A stretch of 19,916 nt of DNA from JAJPXC01 sp964562375 (lineage in GTDB: Bacteria > Bacteroidota > Bacteroidia > Bacteroidales > Muribaculaceae): positions 1-19,916 of the forward strand of contig CAZLSW010000061.1 of assembly GCA_964562375.1 (NCBI GenBank), written 5' to 3'. The stretch's first letter is position 1, and each line of letters opens with the position of its first letter. Positions 7,844-15,168 of the stretch are shown here, piece after piece. Under the pieces are notes generated by a model. The model was given only the letters and a program-made list of their open reading frames with translations, ran no database searches and was not told the origin of the DNA. A program made the position numbers and the translations under genes.

Positions 7844-8949
7844 GTAAACTATTACTTATATCCCCAAAAAATCGCACCGTTTACAATTTCCGAGGCGACT
7901 TAATCCGACGGTTGCAAAAGGAAGGATACGATGTTTGGGTTACAGGACCCAATCAAGACAATATCGAGGAGATCCAAAAACTGGGGGTAGAGTTTGTGGA
8001 AATCCCATCGAATAAAAATGGCATTAACCCTTTGGACGACTTACGTTATCTGTCGCGCTTGTATCGATTGATTAAAAGGGAAAGATTTGACGCCACGCTT
8101 GGCTATACGATTAAGCCCGTTATTTACGGCTCAATAGCGGCCAAACTTGCGGGTTGTAAGAATATTAACGCTATGATTACCGGCGTGGGGTATCTGTTCA
8201 CAGCCACCGACCGCAAAGCCAAAATACTTCGCTCGGTAGCACAAAGGTTGTACAAATCGGCTTTAAGATGTGCTCACAAGGTAATTTTTCAAAACCAAGA
8301 TGATAGGGACGAATTTGTCGCAAATGGGCTGGTAGGTTCGCAAAAATGCTATTGCGTAAACGGGTCGGGCGTGAATATGGCTAAATTCACCGTGGCTGAA
8401 TTTCCTGAGATCACCACTTTCCTTATGATATCCCGAGCACTTTTGAGCAAGGGGGTGAGAGAATACCTTGAGGCGGCACGCATAGTCAAACAAAAGTATC
8501 CCGCGACAAGGCTAATGTATCTGGGTAAAATCGAGGAAATGCCTGATTGTTTATCTGAGGCGGAAATCCAAGCATACATCCGAGACGGGGTGATTGGGTA
8601 TTATCCAGAGACCAATTGCGTACAGGATTACATTGCTCAATGCTCGGTGTATGTGCTTCCATCTTATCGTGAAGGAACCCCCCGAACCGTGTTGGAGGCC
8701 ATGGCAATGGGACGACCGATAATCACAAGTGACGCTCCAGGATGTAGAAATACCGTGATCGACGGCAAGACAGGCTTTCTCACACGTGTCAAGGATGTAG
8801 AAGCTATCGCGTCTAAAATGGAATACTTTATCAATCATTCCAGCCAAATACAGGAAATGGGGCAACGCTCATATCAACTGTGCAAGGAAAAATTTGAGGT
8901 CGATGCTGTAAATGATGCAATGATGGATATAATAAAATTGATACGTTAG
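7840..8949 (+). CDS. Family 4 glycosyltransferase (PglA/CapM-like)
   Basis: A 369-residue GT-B glycosyltransferase. The N-terminal half begins LLLISPKNRTVYNFRGDLI, the glycine-rich acceptor loop expected for enzymes acting on lipid-linked sugars. MITGVGYLF lies at 112-120, and the donor half carries ISRALLSKGVREYLEAA (197-213) and the E-x7-E motif EGTPRTVLE (Glu278, Glu286) followed by AMAMGRPIITSDAPGC. This layout fits the family 4 group that adds the second sugar onto undecaprenyl-diphosphate-linked residues. It overlaps the dehydrogenase stop by four bases. The likely role is extension of the product of the sugar transferase at 5524-6135; donor and linkage cannot be read. Confidence 0.9.
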   Translation: MSKLLLISPKNRTVYNFRGDLIRRLQKEGYDVWVTGPNQDNIEEIQKLGVEFVEIPSNKNGINPLDDLRYLSRLYRLIKRERFDATLGYTIKPVIYGSIAAKLAGCKNINAMITGVGYLFTATDRKAKILRSVAQRLYKSALRCAHKVIFQNQDDRDEFVANGLVGSQKCYCVNGSGVNMAKFTVAEFPEITTFLMISRALLSKGVREYLEAARIVKQKYPATRLMYLGKIEEMPDCLSEAEIQAYIRDGVIGYYPETNCVQDYIAQCSVYVLPSYREGTPRTVLEAMAMGRPIITSDAPGCRNTVIDGKTGFLTRVKDVEAIASKMEYFINHSSQIQEMGQRSYQLCKEKFEVDAVNDAMMDIIKLIR

Positions 8950-8966
8950 ACTAAATCGCAAAAACG

Positions 8967-10469
8967 ATGGAAAAGAAAGAGCGGGTACTGCTCTGCTTGA
9001 ATCATATGTCGGGTCGCGAGCTCGACTTCATACACGAGGCTTTCGAGGGTAACTGGGTGGTGCCGCTGGGACCAGCTGTGGATGGTTTCGAGGAAGATTT
9101 GCGACAGTTCGTGACGTCGACCTCAGGTCGTGCATTCGTGGATTCGTGTAATCGTGTATTCGAAAATCGAGTGCACGAGTGCACGAATACACGAGTGAAC
9201 GACAAATTGGCTGACAAACAGGTCGCTGCCCTCGTCACCGGTACCGCGGCGATGCACCTCGCTTTGGTGGGGTGCGGAGTGCAGGCGGGGGATGAGGTGA
9301 TTTGCCAGAGTTTCACGTTTTGCGCGAGCTGTCACCCTATTACGTATTTGGGGGCGAAGCCGGTGCTGGTGGATAGCGAGGAGGAGACGTGGAATATGGA
9401 TCCCCAGTTGCTCGAGGTAGCCATCAAAGACAGGATTGAGAAGACGGGAAAGAAGCCAAAGGCTATCGTCGTGGTGTATCTTTACGGTATGCCGGCCAAG
9501 ATTGACGAGATAATGGCGGTGTCCGACAAATATGACATACCGGTGATTGAGGACGCCGCCGAGGGCCTGGGTTCGAGGTACAAGGGTCAGGTGTGTGGCA
9601 CGTTTGGCCGCTACGGCGTGCTGTCGTTTAACGGCAACAAGATGATCACCACCTCGGGTGGCGGGGCGTTAATTTGCCCCGACAAGGAGGCCAAGCAGCG
9701 CATCATGTTCTACGCCACGCAGGCTCGCGAATCGTATCCATATTATCAGCACGAGGAGATTGGCTACAACTACCGAATGTCGAACATCTGCGCGGGCATC
9801 GGTCGCGGCCAGATGACCATCCTCGACGATCACATCCGCCACCACCAGATGCTGGCCAAATTCTATGAGGAAGCTTTCGCGGAAATCCCTGGCATTACCT
9901 TCCACGGAAATCCGGGCCCCCAAACCCCCGAAACGGGGGCTTCCCATCCGGATGGCAACACCCCCCGCTCCGGGGGGCTTGGGGGGCCGACACCTGTATA
10001 CGATTCCAATTTCTGGCTCAACACGATCCTTATCGACCCATCGATCAAGGTGAAAGGCGAGGAGGAAGCCTACGCCCAGATTATCACCGGCGCGGTTGGT
10101 GGCTCCGCTGGCGTCACTCACGCCGCCAAATCCTCCCACACCGACTGCGAGCCCAACCGCAACGTCGAGGCCCTGCGCCTCGCCCTCGACCGTGAGGGCA
10201 TCGAGTCTCGCCCCCTCTGGAAACCTATGCACAAACAACCCGTATATAAGGACGCTCCGTTCTACGGACACGGCCCCCAAACCCCCGAAACGGGGGCTTC
10301 CCATCCGGATGGCACACCCCACCGTTCGGGGGGCTTGGGGGGCCGTGATCTTCGGGGGTCAATTTCAGAGAGTTTATTCGCCCGCGGCCTCTGCCTCCCC
10401 TCAGGTCCCTACGTCACCCTCGACCACGCCCGCCGCATCGTCGACATCATCAAGGACAACATCGTGTAG
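8967..10469 (+). CDS. DegT/DnrJ/EryC1/StrS-type sugar aminotransferase with three repeat-derived insertions
   Basis: A PLP-dependent aminotransferase expected to convert a nucleotide-linked keto-sugar into an amino sugar. Family motifs are VTGTAAMHLAL (90-100), GDEVICQSFTFCAS, VIEDAAEGLGSRYKG and the PLP Schiff-base Lys225 in FNGNKMITTSGGG; the C-terminus has ESRPLWKPMHKQP and GLCLPSGP. At 500 residues it is well above the 370-400 usual for the family. Most of the excess comes from palindromic DNA translated in frame: residues about 52-80 (DNA 9127-9203), 317-341 (9915-9988) and 436-460 (10272-10344). Each lies between conserved blocks, and the frame stays open throughout. Residues about 352-392 may be a further subfamily-specific insertion. 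Codon use is more GC-rich than in neighbours to the left, most clearly in the last 400 bases. Whether the enzyme is active cannot be told. It is the last gene of the polysaccharide run. Confidence 0.9.
   Translation: MEKKERVLLCLNHMSGRELDFIHEAFEGNWVVPLGPAVDGFEEDLRQFVTSTSGRAFVDSCNRVFENRVHECTNTRVNDKLADKQVAALVTGTAAMHLALVGCGVQAGDEVICQSFTFCASCHPITYLGAKPVLVDSEEETWNMDPQLLEVAIKDRIEKTGKKPKAIVVVYLYGMPAKIDEIMAVSDKYDIPVIEDAAEGLGSRYKGQVCGTFGRYGVLSFNGNKMITTSGGGALICPDKEAKQRIMFYATQARESYPYYQHEEIGYNYRMSNICAGIGRGQMTILDDHIRHHQMLAKFYEEAFAEIPGITFHGNPGPQTPETGASHPDGNTPRSGGLGGPTPVYDSNFWLNTILIDPSIKVKGEEEAYAQIITGAVGGSAGVTHAAKSSHTDCEPNRNVEALRLALDREGIESRPLWKPMHKQPVYKDAPFYGHGPQTPETGASHPDGTPHRSGGLGGRDLRGSISESLFARGLCLPSGPYVTLDHARRIVDIIKDNIV
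9127..9203. repeat. 77-base hairpin element translated inside the aminotransferase gene
   Basis: Two 37-base arms (9127-9163 and 9167-9203) are inverted copies around the loop AAA, with 30 of 37 positions pairing. The left arm is itself built of 8-base units of the form CGTGNATT (CGTGCATT, CGTGGATT, CGTGTAAT, CGTGTATT). It is read as residues about 54-79 of the aminotransferase, between LRQFV and ADKQVAALVTGTAA, which would be nearly contiguous in ordinary relatives. The strand-switched units resemble those in the inverted repeat at 1113-1321. Confidence 0.85.
9915..9988. repeat. GC-rich palindromic element, copy 1, inside the aminotransferase gene
   Basis: A 74-base element with outer arms GGCCCCCAAACCCCC and GGGGGGCTTGGGGGGCC, and three nested hairpins: CCCCCGAAACGGGGG, CCATCCGGATGG, and CCCCCCGCTCCGGGGGG. 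It would fold into a cloverleaf-like shape. It is nearly identical to copy 2 at 10272-10344, in the same orientation and reading frame, and is translated as PQTPETGASHPDGNTPRSGG followed by LGG. Confidence 0.92.
10272..10344. repeat. GC-rich palindromic element, copy 2, inside the aminotransferase gene
   Basis: A 73-base near-copy of the element at 9915-9988, with the same outer arms and inner hairpins; it differs mainly around the third hairpin and is one base shorter between the shared ends. Despite that one-base offset, both copies translate to SGGLGG near their right end, because the G-rich arm encodes the same residues in two frames. It sits between conserved family blocks (PFYGHG and SESLFARGLCLPSGP). 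Confidence 0.92.
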
Positions 10470-10602
10470 ACTTAAGAGAATCTGTTTAAGACTATCGCAT
10501 TTTGAAAAGTCAGGCTTGCGCTTGGCTTTATTTTTTGGCGGCAGGAAGTTTTTTATTTGCGTGAGCTTAAATAGCTCTTCAATATTAATTCACTGAAAAT
10601 TG

Positions 10603-10610
10603 TAATTTTG
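10603..10610 (+). promoter_or_regulatory. Bacteroidota-type -7 promoter box for the SanA-like gene
   Basis: TAATTTTG matches the Bacteroidota consensus TAnnTTTG exactly and lies 16 bases before the ATG at 10627, which would give a leader of roughly 10 bases. No clear upstream TTG box is seen at the usual 19-21 base spacing. It occurs in the 157-base gap after the aminotransferase, and suggests that the SanA-like gene is transcribed separately from the polysaccharide genes. Confidence 0.6.
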
Positions 10611-10626
10611 CAAAAAAAATAATTAC

Positions 10627-11298
10627 ATGAAAACGTTGATAAGAGTTCTTCTATGGAGCGCGTGCATCGCCTCGGCGATGGTTGTGGCTGTTGGCGGGTG
10701 CTACTGGGTGGTGAGTCGAGCCGCTCAAGGGCGAATGTATGACATGGTGGAAGATGTGCCTTCCCGCAAGGTGGCTGTAGTGCTGGGCACGTCGCCGGTA
10801 TCGGCTTGGAACGGGCACCGAAACCTTTACTTCGACAATCGCATCCGAGCAGCCGCCGACCTGTATCGGGCAAGGAAAGTGGAACGAATCATCGTGAGCG
10901 GAGGCGATTACACTAAGGAGAAAGGCTACAAGGACAATCGCGGTTACGACGAGCCTGTGGCCATGCGCGATTCGCTCGTGAAGGCAGGTGTGTCACCCGC
11001 ACATATAGTTCTCGACTACGATGGCACCAACACGCTGCGCTCTGTAGCCAAACTGCGTGACATATACCACGTCGACTCGGTCATCATCATCTCCCAGCAG
11101 TACCACAACGAGCGCGCTCTCTATCAAGCCAAGCGTCTTGGCATTGACGCCATCGCATATAACGCCCCCACGCCCGGCGGTGCCTCGTGGCTACGCAACC
11201 GGGCCAGGGAGTGCCTCGCTCGTGTCAAAGCCGTCTTTAACGACACCACCATGGTACTATATTCCGACACTGTCAATTCCTTTTCGCTTCCACTTTGA
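10627..11298 (+). CDS. SanA/YdcF-like DUF218 envelope protein
   Basis: A 223-residue protein with one N-terminal hydrophobic segment (about 7-29), expected to anchor it in the inner membrane with the domain outside. The DUF218 fold is shown by KVAVVLGTSP, the long conserved block NLYFDNRIRAAADLYRARKV, ERIIVSGGDY, YDEPVAMRDSL, VLDYDGTNTLRSVAKLRDIY, and VIIISQQYHNERALYQAKRLG. These are the features of SanA, which in Enterobacteriaceae affects vancomycin exclusion at high temperature; the molecular activity is not settled. It has its own promoter box and is not obviously part of the polysaccharide operon. It ends 27 bases from the end of the convergent helicase remnant. Confidence 0.88.
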   Translation: MKTLIRVLLWSACIASAMVVAVGGCYWVVSRAAQGRMYDMVEDVPSRKVAVVLGTSPVSAWNGHRNLYFDNRIRAAADLYRARKVERIIVSGGDYTKEKGYKDNRGYDEPVAMRDSLVKAGVSPAHIVLDYDGTNTLRSVAKLRDIYHVDSVIIISQQYHNERALYQAKRLGIDAIAYNAPTPGGASWLRNRARECLARVKAVFNDTTMVLYSDTVNSFSLPL

Positions 11299-11325
11299 TT
11301 TAGGCAACTTCCTTTCTAACTAATG

Positions 11326-12335
11326 TTACAGCAAACTCGACGACCTCTTGTCGCCAAGTAGCTTCGTCATGAGGCTGTCGGCGATGGCCGAGTCCGTGAC
11401 ACGCAACGCGAACTCCTCGGTGCTGGTGTGAGCCAGGTAGTTGACTGCGCCATACCAAGTGGTGACGCCGTCAACAACGGCAAAGGGATCAAACGTTTGT
11501 GATGCGATTTGTCGCTTCGCGTCGGCCGTGTATCGGATTTTTCCACATTGCATGTAGATTATTCCCTGTAAGCCGTCCTTGCGAGTAGGGGTGGCAGTCA
11601 AGCCGTAGACCCAACGAGCGTTGACGTGCCGTAACACCCGTTCGAAAGTAACGGCCGGGATATGGTGGCACTCGTCAACGATCACCATCCCATAGTCCCG
11701 CACAAACGGCTTTACCCCCGCCTCATTATCCTCAAAGCACGATTGCATCAGCGCGACATCAACCATCCCATGCAAGGAATTTCCCGTGGAATCCAGCGTC
11801 CCAAACGGTGAGAACGCTTTCTTGCGACCTCGCTTTTTCTCTGCTTCTTCGGCTTGAAATTCCAACTCCAGGAAAGTTTCCAATCGTTGCTTCCACTGGT
11901 CAAGGAGAGCCTTGTTGTGAACAAGGATAAGCGAGTTCACTTTCCTCGCGGCGATGAGCCCGATGGCGGCTACAGTTTTGCCAAAGGCGGTCGTGGCATG
12001 GAGGATACCCGAGGTATGAACTAAAAGCGCCTCAACCGCGTCTTGCTGATCCGAACGCAGCTCGCCCTTCCCCGGAAGAGCCCCCGGAACAGTGCCACCT
12101 TCTCCTCCAGGGACAGGCTCGGCTGTTGACTTGTCATCACGGCCAGGTCTTCCCCCACGTTTATATTCTCCGAGCAATTACTATTTGATATACGGTTCAA
12201 TCCAACCGCTTCTTCCCCTGAGTCAATTTTGAGAATCCCCTCAAGCCTCGCCACTCTCTCCTTCAGTGCCTGATTCTCCGCGGCCAATCTTTGATTCTCA
12301 GCCCAGAGCTCCTCATATGACAATCTTCCGTCCAT
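11326..12335 (-). pseudogene. Remnant of a TOTE-type primase-helicase, middle and helicase C-domain deleted
   Basis: Reading from 12335 leftwards, the first frame encodes a coiled-coil N-terminus (LWAENQRLAAENQALKERVA) and then SLEEKVALFRGLFRGR, the start of the archaeo-eukaryotic primase region of TOTE conflict-system proteins. The frame is then lost near 12065. The other frame picks up at GELRSDQQDAVEALL and continues through the helicase N-domain: TTAFGKT (Walker A), LILVHNKALLDQWKQRL, RGRKKAF, HGMVDVALMQSCF, VDECHH (motif II) and YGLTATPTRKDG. After AKRQIASQTF (near 11490) it jumps in frame to FAVVDGVTTWYGAVNYL, which looks like the end of a PLD-like nuclease domain; the second RecA domain is missing. 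Two internal deletions explain this. The product is probably inactive. Full-length relatives are several times longer (family knowledge, not computed). Confidence 0.75.
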
Positions 12336-12542
12336 ACCCCCCCAACGGGACTACAAATTTCGTTGCAAAGCAATCCTGCCGATTTTTTCCACTAAAAACT
12401 GTCTTACCAAATTATCACCTCTTTCCAAATGTTTTACCAATTTGTTAATCCACTCACCACATCCTTAAATTATATCTCAAATATTCAATTTTTTAATTAA
12501 ATAGGCATACAAATTAGCCTACTCTCACATTCTGTCGCCAAA
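12336..12542. other. AT-rich gap between the two broken genes
   Basis: 207 bases between the divergent TOTE remnant and the relaxase remnant. No reading frame of note. On the - strand TTGCTTTG (12366-12373) and GAAATTTG (12354-12361) each differ from the TAnnTTTG box by one base and could be an old promoter for the helicase remnant. A short inverted pair TAGGC / GCCTA lies at 12502-12521, upstream of the relaxase remnant. Nothing stronger is visible. Confidence 0.4.
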
Positions 12543-13143
12543 ATGGGAGCGGCTGACCACATAGGAGCTCATCGCACAAGCGCTTTGCCATCGGCAAAGA
12601 ACCTCCGTGAAATCCAGCCCGTCGACACCAAGCGTTCAATCCCAAAGCGAATAGGCCAGGAGGTGAAGGAGCGTGGCTTGACCGACTGCAATATTGGTTT
12701 GAATGAACCCAAGTACCGCACCATCGCTAACATCATCTTTGGCGGCTCCCGGGAGCGCATGCTTGAGATAGCCTTCGGCAACCAAGAGATAGAGCTTGGA
12801 GGCGACAACTCCAAGGTGAAATGCAAGCCCGAGATCGAGCGTTGGGCGATGGACATCTACCGGTTCGCCTGCAAGGAGTGGGGCGGGCAGAATGTGGTCT
12901 CGTTCGTGTGCCACCTCGACGGCCTATGCGGGCTTGCTTTTTGCGGGCTACCTCAACGAAGCCACACAATTCGCCCAATCCTCTGGTGGTGGCGGTGGCA
13001 GCACCGACCAATCTCCCTGGGGGCGCGACCCCAAGGACGATGACCGCATCTGGACATTGAAGTGCCTCCATCACGCCCACAAGATGATGAAACCCGCAGC
13101 TCCCAAGCGCATCGAGACCGTCTCCCGAGGTCGCCGCCGCTAA
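12543..13143 (+). pseudogene. Remnant of a MobV-type relaxase, catalytic middle deleted
   Basis: The N-terminal frame from ATG 12543 runs MGAADHIGAHRTS, later YRTIANIIFGGSRERM and RFACKEWGGQNVVSFVCHLD, matching the pattern of MobV/Pre relaxases just before their catalytic histidines. The expected continuation DE-x-x-PH-x-H is absent. Near 12915 the sequence switches to another frame, which reads GLLFAGYLNEATQFAQS, five glycines, then STDQSPWGRDPKDDDR to RRR at 13143. That stretch looks like the usual C-terminal tail of the Bacteroidota members. N- and C-terminal ends are therefore joined with the middle, including the metal-binding HxH, lost and the frame broken. It cannot nick an origin. Identity rests on pattern memory and should be checked. 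Confidence 0.6.
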
Positions 13144-13245
13144 TCCTCTCACAATCAATCCATCCGAGACGAGGTTGCCACCACCAATCCCATCTCGGAT
13201 AGCTTTATCTTTTGGGCAATTTTTGGGCAAATGGGGATAAGAAAA

Positions 13246-13278
13246 GAGGCAAGCGATTGAATGTCAATCGCTTGCCTC
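13246..13278. repeat. Perfect 15-base inverted repeat; possible - strand terminator or attachment site
   Basis: GAGGCAAGCGATTGA and TCAATCGCTTGCCTC are perfect inverted copies around the loop ATG. On the - strand the stem is followed by TTTTC, so it could terminate leftward transcription; on the + strand it is followed by CTGGAAAG and lacks a T tract. A short direct repeat, TTTTGGGCAA twice, lies just before it at 13210-13230. A palindrome of this kind next to a broken relaxase could also be an integration core, but no second copy is in the window. Confidence 0.7.
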
Positions 13279-13293
13279 CTGGAAAGAGTGTCC

Positions 13294-13464
13294 ATGATGT
13301 CGAAGGAGCAGATTAATCTCTATGCATCGGGCTTGCACCATGTTGGTTCTAACGCCGTCCACCACTACACTGAGAATGAGCTACAAGATCGTTTCGCATT
13401 GATGTGCGTGGCCTTCGGCCAACCTCTCTATAAGGTTGACAAGGATTTGAATATCATAGAATAA
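13294..13464 (+). CDS. Small hypothetical protein
   Basis: A 56-residue frame from MMSKEQINLYASGLHHVGSN to KDLNIIE, with a codon pattern and composition that look coding. An upstream in-frame ATG at 13261 lies in the loop of the perfect palindrome at 13246-13278, so the double ATG at 13294/13297, preceded by a weak purine stretch, is the better start. No domain is recognised. It could be a free-standing small protein or the end of a decayed gene; it ends just before the promoter of the next gene. Confidence 0.4.
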   Translation: MMSKEQINLYASGLHHVGSNAVHHYTENELQDRFALMCVAFGQPLYKVDKDLNIIE

Positions 13465-13477
13465 TGTGCTACCTTTG
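13446..13477 (+). promoter_or_regulatory. Bacteroidota-type promoter for the AlbA_2 gene
   Basis: TTTG at 13446-13449 and TACCTTTG at 13470-13477 are separated by 20 bases, an exact fit to the Bacteroidota vegetative promoter (TTTG, 19-21 bases, TAnnTTTG). The -7 box ends 20 bases before the ATG at 13498, giving a short leader. It overlaps the 3' end of the small gene at 13294-13464. Confidence 0.75.
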
Positions 13478-13497
13478 CCATAGAATTACCCAAAGCC

Positions 13498-15162
13498 ATG
13501 AGTCGTGACGAGAAATATTCCCAACTCCTTGACGAGCAGATAGCATCTGCTCGCCGTGAGAATCGCTTCATAGAATTCAAATCCAACTATCAAGACCCTA
13601 ACAAGCTCGGAGAGTATATCTCGGCCTTGTCAAACGGGGCATGTCTCGACCATGAGGATTTTGGCTATCTCTATTTCGGGGTGACTGATAAAACCTTGGA
13701 AGTAAAGGGAACCACTTTTAATCCGTCGGAGGAGTATGCCAAAGGAAACCAATCCTTGGAGATTTGGCTTCGTCAGCAGATTACTCCCCGCATCAGTTTC
13801 GCTATTGAGGAATTCATGTACCACGGCGAAAAGAAGATTGTAAGATTCAAGATTCCCGCTGCCGTGGGTGAGCCAACCATGTTCAATTGGAAGGCTTACA
13901 TCCGGGTGGATAGCCACACGACCTCTATGGAGAAGTATCCCGACTGGATGCGTGAAATCTATATGTCGAAAGCCGATTGGAGTGCCGTGCCGATAGAAGG
14001 TGCCACTATCGACGACCTTGATCCACGCGCCATCAAGAAAGCTCGGGAGGGGTATAAAGAGCGTTATCCCGAATTGGCTGATGAATCGGATAAGTGGTCG
14101 GATGAGGTTTTCCTCGACCGAGCTGCTCTGACCATCGACGGTCAAATCACACGCACCACGATCTTGTTGTTGGGTAAAGAGGAGAAGGCTCACAAAGTTC
14201 CTCATATCGCCCAGATTGCCTGGAAGTGCTATCAAGACGGCGAGATTTTCGGGGACATTTATACCGTTCCCTTTATTCTCGCCACATCCGCTATCCTCGG
14301 TCGCATCCGTAACTATCGCTTCAAGATTTATCCCCCTGACACGATGATTCCCGCGGAGGTGTGGAAATACGATTCCCGAAGCATCTTGGAGGGACTGCAT
14401 AATGCTGTAGCCCATCAGGATTACACCCAGAATGCGCGTATCCTCGTTTATGAGCGCATGGATGGGTTGACTTTTGAAAGCACAGGTGGGTTCTTTTGCG
14501 GCCAATATGAGGATTATATTTACGGACTAAAGACCCCCAAACTATATCGTAATCCAGCGTTGGTGAAAGCTATGGTGAATATCAAAATGATTGATTCACA
14601 AGGGTATGGCATCCACAGTTTGTATGTTAGGCAGAAAGATCGCTATCTGCCGATGCCCGATTACGATAAGTCAACCGATGCGACGGTTGTGCTTCAATTG
14701 CCTGGCAATGTGATAGACGAAAATTATAGCTTCCAACTCATTGCCAACACCGATATGGATCTCACCGAGGCCGTACTTCTCGACCACGTGCAGAAACATC
14801 TTCCCATCAACGACGAGGCTATCGCCTTGCTCCGCAAACACCACCGCATCGAGGGCCGTAAGCCCAATATTTTTGTGTCAAAACATCTTGCCCATGCCAC
14901 CGGCACCCAAGTAGAGTATACACAACACAAAGGGCTCGACGTTACGGCATGCGAACATATGGTGTTGCAGGCTCTTAAAGATCATGGCTCATTGTCACGG
15001 CAGGATATTGACCGATTACTCTTCCCGATATTGTCGGACAATCTTACCGACAAGCAGAAGAAGGCTAAGGTCTCTAATCTTTTAACGCGAATGAAGGATA
15101 AACTTCATAACACGACAAAGGGTAATATCTCAGAGTGGTCGCTTTTAAACCATCAAAATTAA
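13498..15162 (+). CDS. AlbA_2 (Schlafen-like) domain ATP-binding protein, putative regulator
   Basis: A 554-residue protein. Residues about 10-140 form the AlbA_2 domain (ENRFIEFKSNYQ at 21-32, DFGYLYFGVTD at 54-64, and WLRQQITPRISF at 90-101). Residues about 290-400 match the HATPase_c_4 domain usually joined to it: SILEGLHNAVAHQDY (296-309), with N302 and H306 of the Bergerat-like motif. The C-terminus (from about 480) is a winged-helix segment, VLQALKDHGSLSRQDIDRLL. Such proteins are commonly annotated as RecG-like or transcriptional regulators; their biochemical role is mostly unproven, and relatives occur both in mobile elements and near defence genes. It has a good promoter of its own, and A+T-rich direct repeats lie just past its stop. 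Domain assignment is firm; function is not. Confidence 0.85.
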   Translation: MSRDEKYSQLLDEQIASARRENRFIEFKSNYQDPNKLGEYISALSNGACLDHEDFGYLYFGVTDKTLEVKGTTFNPSEEYAKGNQSLEIWLRQQITPRISFAIEEFMYHGEKKIVRFKIPAAVGEPTMFNWKAYIRVDSHTTSMEKYPDWMREIYMSKADWSAVPIEGATIDDLDPRAIKKAREGYKERYPELADESDKWSDEVFLDRAALTIDGQITRTTILLLGKEEKAHKVPHIAQIAWKCYQDGEIFGDIYTVPFILATSAILGRIRNYRFKIYPPDTMIPAEVWKYDSRSILEGLHNAVAHQDYTQNARILVYERMDGLTFESTGGFFCGQYEDYIYGLKTPKLYRNPALVKAMVNIKMIDSQGYGIHSLYVRQKDRYLPMPDYDKSTDATVVLQLPGNVIDENYSFQLIANTDMDLTEAVLLDHVQKHLPINDEAIALLRKHHRIEGRKPNIFVSKHLAHATGTQVEYTQHKGLDVTACEHMVLQALKDHGSLSRQDIDRLLFPILSDNLTDKQKKAKVSNLLTRMKDKLHNTTKGNISEWSLLNHQN

Positions 15163-15168
15163 AAGCGA
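15139..15168 (+). terminator. Hairpin over the stop codon of the AlbA_2 gene
   Basis: TCGCTTTTAA (15139-15148) and TTAAAAGCGA (15159-15168) are perfect inverted copies around a 10-base loop, and the stop codon TAA lies at 15160-15162. Further A/T-rich sequence with TTTTT follows at about 15180-15184. The right arm is also the first unit of the direct repeats at 15161-15303, so the site may instead be a protein-binding operator. Confidence 0.4.

Noticed and set aside
9669..10322. A 217-codon reading frame on the - strand inside the aminotransferase gene
   Set aside because: It is opposite a well-supported DegT gene in a GC-rich stretch, has no family motif, and includes the reverse reading of both palindromic elements.
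10470..10600. Terminator after the aminotransferase gene
   Set aside because: CTTAA and TTAAG near 10471-10490 can pair for only five bases and no T tract follows, so no terminator is claimed.
13261..13293. ATG 13261 as the start of the small hypothetical gene
   Set aside because: It lies in the loop of the perfect palindrome, so its start would be buried in a hairpin; the ATG pair at 13294/13297 is more plausible.
13630..14505. A 291-codon reading frame on the - strand inside the AlbA_2 gene
   Set aside because: The + strand gene has clear domains and a promoter; the reverse frame has no recognisable motif or start context.
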